A stretch of 64,000 bases of DNA from Aphrocallistes beatrix (taxonomy: Eukaryota; Porifera; Hexactinellida; Sceptrulophora; Aphrocallistidae). The position numbers were made by a program, and so were the translations under genes. Under the pieces are notes generated by a model. The model was not told the origin of the DNA and did not search any database. It worked only from the letters and a program-made list of their open reading frames with translations. This document shows positions 20,205 through 30,261 of this stretch, piece by piece. How positions within the stretch are numbered: the first letter of the stretch is position 1; each line of letters opens with the position of its first letter. Location of the stretch: contig OY725493.1 of assembly GCA_963281255.1 (NCBI GenBank), forward strand, positions 2,045,550 through 2,109,549. The letters run 5' to 3'.

Positions 20205-21999
20205 CTAAATGGTGCGATGTGTTGGAATGTACGAATATGAAGGACGTGGAGAAGATGGATCAGCTGGTAGTGAGGTGTTAAACGGTTGTTGTTGAAGTGA
20301 ACATTCCAGATCTGGAGACACTGGATTATGACCTGGAGATAGTTGGAGGCTTTCTGCCGGAGAACTGCATCGAGGTACAATAATTGATGATCTTGCATCA
20401 ATTGGAGCTGAGAGAAAAGGTAGGGAATTGCAATGCTCTGTTAAGACGTTACTATAGTCATTATGCATAATCTCCCTGGTATAGGAATCTTCCAATCCAA
20501 AATCTGAAAAGACCTCTGGACTCTCAACATTAGGAGAAGGAATATACAGATCAGTAAGACTCCCCGCGCGTGTGACGTTGGTCGATCCGATATCAGGGTA
20601 ATCGTCATTGAATTCTCTGTCTTGTTCAAGAAGTCTATCAAAAGATGACAGTATTCATAATTGAAACTTTCTTATATTGCTAACTACTGACGATTTTATT
20701 TCTCTAAGCTAAAATCAATTATAGTCTAGCTACTGAAGGTGTTAAAATACGGGAAAATATAGTTTACTCATAGGAAATGTAAATATTAAGCTAGCATATA
20801 TTTGTTCACAATAGCAACCCGATTAAATATGAATCTCCTATTAGTTATTATCATACTACATATGAATTTAGAAGATAACCTCCTGCGTTTAAACACATGA
20901 CAAATAAATTGTTTATCATCTCCGTCCATCCCAATTTTCAAGTTGAAATTGGTTTAGAACAAATAATTTTAGAATGACTTAATTTAACATAATATAACTC
21001 ACATGTTCAAATCTTCTTCTGTGGTTATGTCCTTAGAAATATTATCAGGAATTCCGAATTCATCAAGAATTCCTGTTGCCTCTCTTCCAAACAGCACACT
21101 GTAGGGAGATTTATTTCCGAGAGTAGAGTGCGGACTTTTATTTATGGAATGTTGAGCAAGAGAGTCATATTTCACCCAACAAGGGTCGTTATTTTCCCTC
21201 ATCAATGCACCTAAAACTTTTTTAATTTCTTGATTTACTCTCTCCACTGAACCCTGGCTCTGTGGATGCCTAGGCTTTCCGTGCACTATTCTACAACTGG
21301 GCCACAGTTCTCGTATCATTTTTGCCAAATTAACATTTTTGAATTCTTTCCCGTTATCACTCTGCGATATATGAGGGGAAACGATAAGACAGAAGATATC
21401 AAGAAGGGTTGCTGAAACTTCAGTAGCTGTTTTGGTTTTAATAGGCCGAAGGACCACAAATTTTGTTAGGTGATCCTGATATACGAGCAAGAAATTATAC
21501 GGTGAGTTCACTGCTCCACTAGCTTGCATGTCTATGAGGTCGACTTGGCCTCTAGAAGCGAAGTCAGTACTCCTAATTGGTTTTGTGACAACACTTTTTG
21601 TAGTTGACATTCTTGACACATCCCGACAAACGAAAGTACGATCTCCCTGGAAAAACTGGTATAGCCCCTTTTCAGCTCAACAAACAAACGATCCCTTCAA
21701 AGATGTTTGCCATTCTCGCTATGTACTTTTTCGAAGAGGTCGAATAGATTTTCCTTGGGAACAACTTGCAATAATTTGCCCGTAGTGTTGTTTAACTGGT
21801 AGAGTATTTTGGTTGATTGGATATCCTTAACCAGGTATTTCTTTCTTATTCGATAATATTTCTGTCGCAAAGCACTACTGACAGAAGGACAAGGACCAGA
21901 GTACAGGTCTATGATGAGAGATATCTCTTCTGATGTTATGACCGAATTGCAAGGGGGTTTTTCCAGAAATCGGTAAAAGCTTTGTTTTCGTGTCAACAT
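20205..21999 (-). pseudogene. Ginger/KRBA2-type integrase gene with an intron, broken by one stop and one frameshift
   Basis: The first block (21999-21697) leads into an integrase HH-CC zinc motif: H in FEKVHSENGKH, then in-frame TGA at about 21698, then the Cys pair CQEC near 21610. A one-base frameshift just after it moves into the catalytic core (21619-21003): QVDLIDMQ, VYQDHLTKFVVLRPIKTKTA, QSDNGKEF and HGKPRHPQSQGSVERVNQEI supply the D, D and E of the integrase triad. A GT donor at 21002 and AG acceptor before 20634 join in phase (AT|A) to a Ser/Pro-rich C-terminal exon ending at 20205. Core wording resembles integrases domesticated in KRBA2 and ZBED9, and cut-and-paste Ginger transposons. 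Terminal repeats were not found. Confidence 0.75.
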
Positions 22000-22712
22000 T
22001 ACAGATTTTTTGAAATTGATTCTATTGAGTTTTTGAGCAAATGGGCCTACACCGAAATTTTGGCACTTTTATAGAACATATTCATTCATATTTTTAACTG
22101 AAGACAGGAATATCCAAGCTATTATTTCCTTTATTTCCTTTAAGAACTCGATTCTGTCGAAAATATGCAATGATTTGCATTTCTATCGATATTTAATTAT
22201 CTTTATTTTGGCCATCAAAGTATTTTGTTAACTTTTGATATTACTAGTTTTGTGATGAAACCTTTGATAGTTTTGAAAGTTACTGACAACAAACAACTTC
22301 TTGCATTACGTGAGCAACACATTAGAGTACATCTCTAACTATTTATATCAACTATTTGTTGTTTAGAGAGAGGATTAGACAAAAGGGATGCACCTACTTC
22401 ATGGTATTCGTTCGTTTGAGAAATCTTATTATTTAAATTCCATTCAGTTAATAGGAGCGATAGGAAATCTATATTTAGTCTAGGTATTTTAGAGTTTGAT
22501 ATGACGAGATACCAAACAAATGGGCAGAGTTACGAATCTTTATAAAATCGAGTACAACTGGAAGTATATTGAATCAATAACTTAGAATTTAAAATCTATC
22601 GTATGTAAATAAAATCATTAATAATTAAAATAATGACTAAATACAGTCTAATTATGAGAAATATGTAAAGGTTTGTAAGATATTCCTATGATTACTAATC
22701 GTAGTATAATAT
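22000..22712. other. Intergenic, no gene seen
   Basis: AT-rich region upstream of the integrase pseudogene. No coding frame, structured RNA or terminal repeats were recognised. Confidence 0.4.
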
Positions 22713-23279
22713 ACACAAGCGCGCTTCGCTTGCTTGCGCTGCGCGGCTGGCGGACACTTTGTGTCCGCCGGAGGCTCCCTTCGGTCGCCTGGAGGTGACA
22801 TTGGTTAATTATAAGGGAGATATCATCTCTAAATATGTCCATCTTAGTTTTAAAATCGATATCACTCGAAAAATCACCAAATTTGTCAATTTTTAAAATT
22901 TTGATGAGTAATGATGACGTCATAACAGAGTGATGAGTCATCATTTTTTGATAATAGTTGCATCATATGTGAGATATGTTAGTATACATATTTTATTAAA
23001 ATTTCAGCCTGCTATCTCCTATAATGGCTGAGTTATGCCCGAATAACTGTGTTGCTTAACTTTTAAAAATGTGACAATGACGTCATAATTCCATGATGAG
23101 TCGACATTTTGCTCTGAGCTCAGAACTTACTGGAGCCATAGCCAAAAGACTCCCACATGCCAAAAATCAGCCTTCTGCGCCCGGCAGTTTCTTCAATCAA
23201 TTCGTTACAGATATATATATAGATATATATAAATAAATAAATAAATAAATATACATTAATCGAGTTTTAATAGTAAGGA
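22713..23279 (-). mobile_element. Near-complete 567-bp non-autonomous Helitron-like element
   Basis: On the minus strand it begins A|TCCTTACTATTAAAACTCG at 23279, runs through an AT microsatellite, GAATTGATTGAAGAAACTGC, ATGACGTCAT and ATCAAAAAATGATGACTCAT, and ends with two GC-rich hairpins: GGCGGACAC/GTGTCCGCC (loop AAA) and CAAGCG/CGCTTG (loop AAGCG). No inverted terminal repeats or coding frame are present. It is the best complete reference copy in this window for the pieces at 3.5-5.1 kb. Confidence 0.65.
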
Positions 23280-23537
23280 TATATTACAACTTCAATTATC
23301 TAATTAGAAATACACCCATGGGTTTTAGAAAATAATGAAAACGTATCTGGCCTAGGCCGAACGCGTTTAGCCTAGTTTTTCAGGCTAAACGCGTTTGGCC
23401 TGAAAACGCATTTGGCCTGCAACATATACACCACTCAATTCCTATAAATAGAAACAAAACATACTCTATAACATTCCTAACTAACTCTTTTTTCTTTCTT
23501 TACTTTAGTTAAATATTTCCAAAGTTTATTGAACAAG
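23280..23537. other. Spacer with a GC-rich inverted repeat
   Basis: At about 23362-23397 a 14-bp perfect inverted repeat (AACGCGTTTAGCCT and its complement) surrounds a 9-base loop. The ACGCGTTTGGCCTG phrase repeats just after. No gene. Confidence 0.5.
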
Positions 23538-24720
23538 ATGGCCGCTTGATACCCCGAAGCCCTCGAACTCGCAGATCCCATCGTGGGACAAATCAAACAG
23601 TTTTTCAATCGAGTGGCCGCATGTGTGGACCATCGTAGAAGGACACTCATCACTGAGGTAGTCGATAAACGCCTTGAAATGGGCGCACGAGTAACACACC
23701 GCGCACAGAAAGAGGCAGAATTGATGACTTTGAAAAGAGAAGTGGAGCGAAAAATAACGAACTCCGAGAGTTGCAGGAGTGAATGTTAGCAGACATTGAA
23801 GAGAAGTTGGCAGAGGTAAGACTGCCACATCCTGAGACACATCTGGTGCTCCAAGGCGAGTGTGAACAGCTGGATCAGCTGATACTAAATGTGGGAGATG
23901 TCCTGTTAGAGGAAGTGGCAGTCATCCCTCGATACCAAGAGATGAGAAAAGTGGTAGAAGTAGCGGAGCGTGGTGAGAATCCTGGAGAACTATCTGGTCC
24001 TTATTGTGTCGCTATCGATGAAAATACAAATCACATTTATGTGACTGAGCATTATCCCGCTAGAGTGTCGGTATTCGCTGAATCGAGTTCCTGAATACCT
24101 CACGAACACATGAAACATCCACGCGGTATCGTAATCCATCTAAATAATGTGTACATAACGGACCAAGGAGTACACAGAGTGTTCCAATTCAAAATAGAGT
24201 CAGACATGCGTCTCGTTGCTAGGTTAGGGGGTGAGGGATCTGATGATGGAAAGTTCAACCATCCTGAACAACTGACTGTCTCTGCTAAAGGAGATGTCTT
24301 CGTAGCTGACTACCTCAACCACAGAATTCAAATACTGGATGAGAACCTATACCACTAACGTTCCATTAAACACGAATCTATGCAATTCCCTCTTGACGTG
24401 AAACTAACTAATAACCAAATGTTTGTTTTAACTGTTAGTTCTCCTTGTGTACACAAGTTCTCTATCACCGGAGAGAAAATACGCTCCTTCATTACACAAG
24501 GTCCAGGAATGCAAGTCACTCATGCCTGTTGCTTCTGCCTGGACGTTCTAAGGAATCTAATAATCAGTGATGGTTGGAATAGAAGTGTCAAAATATTTTC
24601 TCCTGGTGGCACACACCTCACTCAATAGGAAGGTTTCAATATAGTTTTAATTACGGTCCACGTGGCATAGCTCTAACTGAAAAACTTTGTTGTAATAGCT
24701 ACTTGCGACACACTTGCGAC
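23538..24720 (+). pseudogene. NHL-repeat / TRIM-like pseudogene
   Basis: A coiled-coil region (about 23538-23960: QIKQFFNRVAACVDHRRRTL and further heptad-like helices) is followed by NHL beta-propeller repeats: PYCVAIDENTNHIYVTEH, HPRGIVIHLNNVYITDQG, HPEQLTVSAKGDVFVADYLN and FPLDVKLTNNQMFV. The ATG at 23538 is followed by a TGA three codons later. A frameshift lies near 23785. The frame is then open except for TGA at 24092-24094 and TAA at 24356-24358, and is lost after the TAG at 24628. No RING or B-box is visible. The order coiled coil then NHL recalls TRIM2/3/71-like proteins. Many independent lesions favour a dead copy over readthrough. Confidence 0.7.
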
Positions 24721-25308
24721 ACATTGTTGTAATAGCTACTTGCGACACATTTCATTTACAAATATTTTCGGCTTAAATTATATTTGTGCTAGTTGTTTCT
24801 TTTTGATTTCTTTGTTTACCTTTTGAATAAACAGTTTCATCTAAACATATGTTTATTTAAAATTTCCAAAATAGGCTAGATATAACTCCTTAAAATGCCA
24901 AAGGGCTGATGTGATCCGGGAGGAATTACATCTGAACGTATTTTAATTGACAAATAAATATTTTGGGAAATTTTGTGCAGGTGAAAATATGAAATTCAGC
25001 TTTCGGAAATTAAATCGAATCTAGTCCTAGATGTTAGAGTACGGAAATATCAAGGATCAACTCATTTTCTACACTTGTTTTAAAGCACCAAAGTATCCAT
25101 TAAAGAATATTGAACTTATTAAAGAAGAAACGTATATTGCCATCCTACATAGAGTTTTGAGGCTACTAAGTCCACCCATCTTGATGAAATATTATACACG
25201 ACCCCGCTATCAAAGTATATTATGTTTCAATATTAGGTACAAAAGTAGTATTATTCACTGAATTTATTAAGGAAACTTGAGTTCTCTAAGCAAGTGTATG
25301 AGCAAAAT
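24721..25308. other. Upstream region of the LRR-EGF gene
   Basis: Starts with a short duplication of GTAATAGCTACTTGCGACAC (24690-24745). A 76-codon frame at 25031-25261 has no recognisable domain. The promoter of the next gene should lie here, but no element is clear. Confidence 0.35.
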
Positions 25309-27693
25309 ATGTTCTTCATCAACGCCATCAACGTAAGTTTTATTCATGTAGTGTGTCTTGTTGCATGTTTGGCGCTATATGCTGAATGTCAATGTATGAG
25401 TAACTATGTTAACTGTAATGGGATTTCTTCTACAAGTATTCAATGCGATATTCTAAGCCTGAATACAGAGTATGCCAAACGGCTATTATTAATCTGCTCC
25501 ACTGGATCTTTCACGTCATTGACTATTCGTATCACTTCAGGCGGATACGGCGCCACTATAGATCTAGCTTTACCACAAAATATTACTGCACTGAATATTG
25601 ATAATCCTTCTTCAACATCATGCTCTATTGAAACATTCGAATCGAACTTGTTCCTCACAAGAATTTCATTTAGTGGACAAACTATACGAATCAGTCAACC
25701 CAACTTCTTCAATAATTTTATTAATCTAAGGACAATTGAAGCAACCAGTACGGTCATAAATTTCGAACATCTTCCAACATTTACCCAAAACAAGGAACTG
25801 ACGTTTATTAGAATATATGAGTCAACTATCCAAAAAGAATCGGGACGGGTGATAACTGATGGGTTCATTCTAGGATTAGAAAAGTTGACGAGTCTGACGT
25901 GGGAAAATGGACAAATAACTGGAATAGAGCCAAATGCTTTCACTGGGGTAACAAATCTAGGATTCATGAGCTTAAATAATAACCAGATACGTACATTGCA
26001 GGATTACTCATTCGAAGGGTTAAGCAGTTTAACTTTTTTACGATTGGATAATAACAACATTTCCACGGCGAGTGACAAAGCTTTTTCTGGACTTACGAGA
26101 ATACGTTATATTGACCTTGATAGAAACCCAACATTCCCTCTCAATACCATTGCACCTCTCAAATCACTTGTACAGGTATACATTTGGTATTACAATCCAG
26201 AATACCTAACACCGGAACCCTTCCAGCAATTGCCAGAGCTAACACTTATTGAAATGTATTATATACAATTCAACTGTGATTGTTCTAAGCAATGGCTATC
26301 AAGATTAAGCAACTTTGGAACATCTATTACCATAACTGGTTCAACATGCACGGAGCCACCAGAATTCGCTTCTGGAAACCCAACAGATGCAAGCATATAT
26401 ACTAACTGTCCTAGTAGAAGCTATCCTTGCTTCAACCACTCGATTGCCTGTAGCGGAGAAGATTGGATTCGAGTTGACTCTGGGAATACATGCAATTGTA
26501 CATGTAAAACTGGATACAGGTATTCGCCCGAACTTGATTCATGCTCTGATGCTAACGAATGTCAAAACGATACAATGTGTGAACAAACTTGTGTTAACAC
26601 GGTTGGCTCCTATATTTGCGGATGTATGGGTGGATACCTCTTAAAAAATGGAACCTACTGTCAGGACGTAGACGAATGCATGGCAGGAAACACAAACTGT
26701 ACCATTTGCACAAACACGATGGGGTCTTATGTGTGTTCATGTCCGGATGGTTACAGCCTCAGTGGCTTCTCAGACTGCGTTGAGATCGACGAATGCCAAC
26801 TTAGCAACGGAGGTTGTCAGCAAATATGCATTAACACTGAAGGTGGATATAATTGCGCATGCGGTTCAGGGTATGCAGTTTCTGCAGATAACTTGAGCTA
26901 TTGCCAAGATGTTAACGAGTGTACGCTAAACAACGGTGATTGCCAGCACGCATGTCAGAACATAGAAGGAGGATATTTCTGTAGCTGTAGCAATGGTTAT
27001 GAACTCTCCCCACTCAATTCTTCTTCTTGTATTGACATCAATGAATGCCTTGTAAACAATGGGAATTGCCATCATAATTGTCATAACATTGAAGGAAGTT
27101 ACGATTGCTCTTGCAGGGAAAACTACAGTCCTTCCAGTTCAAACATAAATCATTGCGAAGCAGACCAAGAGATTACAACCAATCAGTCTAGAAATGAAAC
27201 AATTTCACCACAAGTTTATATACCTATTATTATCGCAATTATATTTTTCATCCTGACACTCGTACTCATCTGTATATTGGTAGTGATGTGTTGTGCTGTT
27301 TCCAAACATAAGAAGATATCTGCTGATGAAAGCAAGGCAGATACTATAATTCGTGGCTACACTAATCCAACTGATTTGCGCATAAACATCCCCAAAAGAA
27401 TCACGCAGAATATTGAAATGAGGGAGTATGAGGAAATGAGCCCTTCTAAATATTCCCAAGGACCAATAAGCCCATCCAAAAATCCTATAGAGAAAAATGG
27501 CTCTTCTCAATATACTCAGGATCCTTCGGACTTAAATAAAAGACTCCCTCATGAACCTACACCCCCCAAAAGAGAATATGAAGCAATGAGCCCTTCTCAT
27601 CTCTCTCAACCAAAAGTTCCTGAAGGGGAATACGCTGAAGTAGCAGCAGTATACGCGAGCATTGTAGAGGAGAATAGATACTACGAACTGTAG
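25309..27693 (+). CDS. LRR-EGF single-pass receptor with tyrosine-rich tail
   Basis: 794 residues from the ATG at 25309; five further codons upstream are open but lack an ATG. Residues 1-27 form a signal peptide (FIHVVCLVACLALYAECQC). Residues about 80-330 are leucine-rich repeats (LTSLTWENGQITGIEPNAF, LGFMSLNNNQIRTLQDYSF, LTFLRLDNNNIST) capped by a Cys-rich LRRCT (CDCSKQWLSRL). Then one EGF-like module and five calcium-binding EGF modules follow (D-x-N/D-E-C starts such as DVDECMAGN, EIDECQLSN, DVNECTLNN, DINECLVNN). One transmembrane helix at about 640-665 (IPIIIAIIFFILTLVLICIL) precedes a 130-residue tail with YEEM, YEAM, YAEV, YASI and YYEL, plausible phosphotyrosine docking sites. There is no kinase domain. 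It is the only complete plus-strand host gene here. Ligand and orthologue are unknown. Confidence 0.9.
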   Translation: MFFINAINVSFIHVVCLVACLALYAECQCMSNYVNCNGISSTSIQCDILSLNTEYAKRLLLICSTGSFTSLTIRITSGGYGATIDLALPQNITALNIDNPSSTSCSIETFESNLFLTRISFSGQTIRISQPNFFNNFINLRTIEATSTVINFEHLPTFTQNKELTFIRIYESTIQKESGRVITDGFILGLEKLTSLTWENGQITGIEPNAFTGVTNLGFMSLNNNQIRTLQDYSFEGLSSLTFLRLDNNNISTASDKAFSGLTRIRYIDLDRNPTFPLNTIAPLKSLVQVYIWYYNPEYLTPEPFQQLPELTLIEMYYIQFNCDCSKQWLSRLSNFGTSITITGSTCTEPPEFASGNPTDASIYTNCPSRSYPCFNHSIACSGEDWIRVDSGNTCNCTCKTGYRYSPELDSCSDANECQNDTMCEQTCVNTVGSYICGCMGGYLLKNGTYCQDVDECMAGNTNCTICTNTMGSYVCSCPDGYSLSGFSDCVEIDECQLSNGGCQQICINTEGGYNCACGSGYAVSADNLSYCQDVNECTLNNGDCQHACQNIEGGYFCSCSNGYELSPLNSSSCIDINECLVNNGNCHHNCHNIEGSYDCSCRENYSPSSSNINHCEADQEITTNQSRNETISPQVYIPIIIAIIFFILTLVLICILVVMCCAVSKHKKISADESKADTIIRGYTNPTDLRINIPKRITQNIEMREYEEMSPSKYSQGPISPSKNPIEKNGSSQYTQDPSDLNKRLPHEPTPPKREYEAMSPSHLSQPKVPEGEYAEVAAVYASIVEENRYYEL

Positions 27694-28252
27694 CATCTTG
27701 TACTTGCATATTATTGAACATTGCTATTTCATTGTATAAGAGCTTGCATGCTTGTATCCTATTTTGTGTATACTTGTGTTTTTAAAATATTTAATATGAG
27801 TAATAGGCTGTACTGGATCCGGAAACTAACCATTTGCCGGATCCGGATCTGTATTGAAATAGATTGTACTCAATTGTAAATACTCACCTACATCACTTAT
27901 ATTAATTCGATAAAACTAACTATATTTACTGTAAGAAACTGTTAGACCAATATAGATCCGGACCCGGATCCGGTCTGACTAAAAAAAAATGTCGCTTGAC
28001 TGAGATAGTGCAGATTCATTAATAAAATACCACCCAGAAATGACTTCACAATTAACGATTTTCAACTTTAAAATTTCATCTTTGATTTTAATGAAATTCT
28101 GAGAAGAATCAAAAGTGTATCGATGAACAGCATTGCTACAACAATTTGCCATTCTATTTACATACAATACAATTAATTTCAGATTAGTTTTAATAAATTA
28201 AAGGTGTGTTTAGAATATATACTACGTAGAATTTAAGTGATTAGATTGTTAT
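27694..28252. other. 3' flank with a GGATCCGG-bearing segment
   Basis: Between about 27808 and 27979 the phrase GGATCCGG occurs near both ends in inverted fashion (GCCGGATCCGGATCTG and AGATCCGGACCCGGATCCGG). This may be a short MITE, but its ends and target duplication are not clear. A 62-codon minus frame at 27979-28167 has no domain. Confidence 0.35.
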
Positions 28253-29059
28253 TCAACTATTTGACAGTGGACTGAGCATAGAGTCCATTGCCTTATGGGA
28301 TAGGAATTGAGAGGGAAGGGAGGAAGCCTGCGTGTAGAGACCTCGAGTTAACTTGTCTATCCATTGCATCTCCTCTAAAGGAAGCCTCACCCCCTTCTTG
28401 GAAGTCTGGGTACATACGCCACGAACGGTATCGAAGTGCGCCTGTATCTCTCTCTTAGCCCAGGCTGTCTCATCGCCCAAGCAGTTAGAGGTTTGGTGCA
28501 GCAGTGCTAACTGATGGGCAATATACTTGTGATTGGAACAAGCGCTATTGTCTGCATTCAGCTCTTGAGACATAATCATGAGGTTGTTCAGCTTAGATAC
28601 TTGCTGGAAGTATTCCATTGGACCTGATGAAAGGGATTTTGGGGTGGGGATGTGTTCCGGATGTTGTAGAAGTTGTATCAAGTGCGGGTATGTCTGTCCC
28701 AATCCCTGGTGCAGCAGGCAGGCGAGGAGTGTGTCGGTAGGGTGGAGCATCATTACGATCGCATGCATTTTGTTAACTAACTCCAGTACTTCTTCGTGGT
28801 GGTTAGTTTTAAAGTTAACTCGACTGCTGCCTCTACCTGCTAGCCTATCCTTCACATGCAGGGAGCTAGACACCAGCAGAGCTTCGACCTGCAAGCAGAG
28901 TGAGCTGAGCTCTGCGTTTATTTCTTCAGAGCAAGGTTTAGGGAGCCAGATGGGCTCGTCCAGCTGTACGGGAATCTTGAAGCTATCGTCGCAAGTGTGA
29001 GGTGTGAAGAGTTGCGTGTGGGTTAGCAGGGCCATCGGAATGTCAGCTGTGACTTCCAT
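28253..29059 (-). CDS. Unrecognised 268-residue helical protein
   Basis: Intronless frame starting MEVTADIPMALLTHTQLFTP. I do not recognise the family. The composition looks cytosolic or nuclear: no signal peptide or membrane helix, many Leu/His/Gln residues and predicted long helices (VLELVNKMHAIVMMLHP, YFQQVSKLNNLMIMSQELN, YIAHQLALLHQTSNCLGDE). Codon use and GC content match the neighbouring real genes, and no overlapping frame is better. It lies last in a co-directional cluster, 159 bp after the MRRF stop codon, so it may be co-transcribed with translation and nucleolar genes. The second half contains two conserved-looking Trp motifs (DETAWAKREIQAHFDTV, EEMQWIDKLTRGLY). Function is not assigned. 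Confidence 0.7.
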   Translation of the reverse strand: MEVTADIPMALLTHTQLFTPHTCDDSFKIPVQLDEPIWLPKPCSEEINAELSSLCLQVEALLVSSSLHVKDRLAGRGSSRVNFKTNHHEEVLELVNKMHAIVMMLHPTDTLLACLLHQGLGQTYPHLIQLLQHPEHIPTPKSLSSGPMEYFQQVSKLNNLMIMSQELNADNSACSNHKYIAHQLALLHQTSNCLGDETAWAKREIQAHFDTVRGVCTQTSKKGVRLPLEEMQWIDKLTRGLYTQASSLPSQFLSHKAMDSMLSPLSNS

Positions 29060-29218
29060 GCCCCAGAGCCAGGAGTAAAAACTAATGTAGAGTATATACA
29101 GTACTTATCTCAGCTCAAGCGAACCATAACTGTAAATTCTTCTGAAAATTAACTATAATTATAATAATAAGTAACAAATTCGTAATCATCAATAAACGCT
29201 ATATTTTGTCATGAATCT

Positions 29219-29983
29219 TTATTTGTTAGATTCTACCTCTTTTAGTTTTGTCTCAAAAATCCGGTCGATCTGTTCTGAGTGATAGCGTGTTACAGATTCG
29301 ATGTAATTCTCTAAACTATACACTACGTCCTTGGAGAGAGATTTATAAGATTTGAGCTTTTTGAGAATGGGACTTCCTTTACTCCTCAAACTCGATTTTA
29401 AATTTTCACTTTGTTTTTTAGCGTCTTTCGTCATATTTTGCCTCAACTCTTTATCCTTCTTCAGTAGCGAAATTTCGATGGTGTCGTTACCATGGGTCTG
29501 AACTCCTATAAAAGGGTAGAACTCTTTCAGTGCAACAATTGCTTTGTGAAGATGTTTTTTCGAGCTGGTCATATCTAGCCTGATCATATTGGACTTCGGG
29601 AAAGAGAGTTGAGAAAGGACCTTCAGAGGAGTGAATCCTTCAGTCGTGGGGACTTGGATACTGTCTAGGTGCATGGGAGTTATCTTGGTAGTGATCCTTC
29701 GAGTGAGAATGTGTTCCAAGACTTCAACAGTCTTCGCTGCTGCTTCCTCGAATTCAGCTAATCCGAGCTCTTCTACTATCTCAGGCGAGATCTCCAGACT
29801 CGAGTAAGAAGGACTGTGTGACATTTTATTCTGTTTTGATTTGAGTTTACATAATAAGTGTGAGGTTTGAAAATATTTTTTTTGAGTAACATTGAGAGAA
29901 GATAATTCCACAAATCTGATAAACTTCAGTCTGAAATTGGAATGGTGGAAGCGTGTAGCCGTCGTAATACATTTCCGAATCAT
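29219..29983 (-). CDS. MRRF: Mitochondrial ribosome-recycling factor
   Basis: 254 residues, no intron. The first about 50 residues are Arg/Lys/Ser/Thr-rich (MIRKCITTATRFHHSNFRLK), a mitochondrial presequence. The remainder is the RRF fold: helix I (AAAKTVEVLEHILTRRITTK), the beta domain (PLKVLSQLSFPKSNMIRLDM and FIGVQTHGNDTIEISLLK), and the C-terminal helical bundle ending VVYSLENYIESVTRYHSEQID followed by RIFETKLKEV. It releases post-termination mitochondrial ribosomes together with mtEF-G2. The RRF core is divergent, as in other animals. A strong acceptor-like CTGTTTCACTTAG ends one base before the ATG. The stop codon TAA is embedded in AATAAA. The NVL stop lies 278 bp upstream. Confidence 0.85.
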   Translation of the reverse strand: MIRKCITTATRFHHSNFRLKFIRFVELSSLNVTQKKYFQTSHLLCKLKSKQNKMSHSPSYSSLEISPEIVEELGLAEFEEAAAKTVEVLEHILTRRITTKITPMHLDSIQVPTTEGFTPLKVLSQLSFPKSNMIRLDMTSSKKHLHKAIVALKEFYPFIGVQTHGNDTIEISLLKKDKELRQNMTKDAKKQSENLKSSLRSKGSPILKKLKSYKSLSKDVVYSLENYIESVTRYHSEQIDRIFETKLKEVESNK

Positions 29984-30072
29984 TCTAAGTGAAACAGATT
30001 ATTATTATTATTATTGTGATAATAACAAAACTAACAAGTCAGAGGCATTAGTACCTCAAAAATAATTTAAAA

Positions 30073-30145
30073 TACATCAATAAACAGCGACCAAATTAAG
30101 CGGAGTCGACTGTACATCAATAAACAGCGACCAAATTAAGCGGGG
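30073..30145. repeat. Two-copy tandem repeat, 40-bp period
   Basis: TACATCAATAAACAGCGACC followed by AAATTAAGCGG occurs at 30073 and 30113. It lies in the gap between NVL and MRRF, beside an ATT trinucleotide run at 30000-30016. Confidence 0.85.
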
Positions 30146-30261
30146 TTTCTACAACAGCAATGCGTTAACCAATAAAACCCTACTGAGCCAAATCTCCGAT
30201 ATATGAAGTAAGAAATCTCATGTACAACTACGTACATTATAAATTGGACTATTTCAAGGAG

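Noticed and set aside
19861-20208. 115- and 97-codon frames over the 57-bp repeat
   Set aside because: Both strands are open only because the tandem unit lacks stops; no domain.
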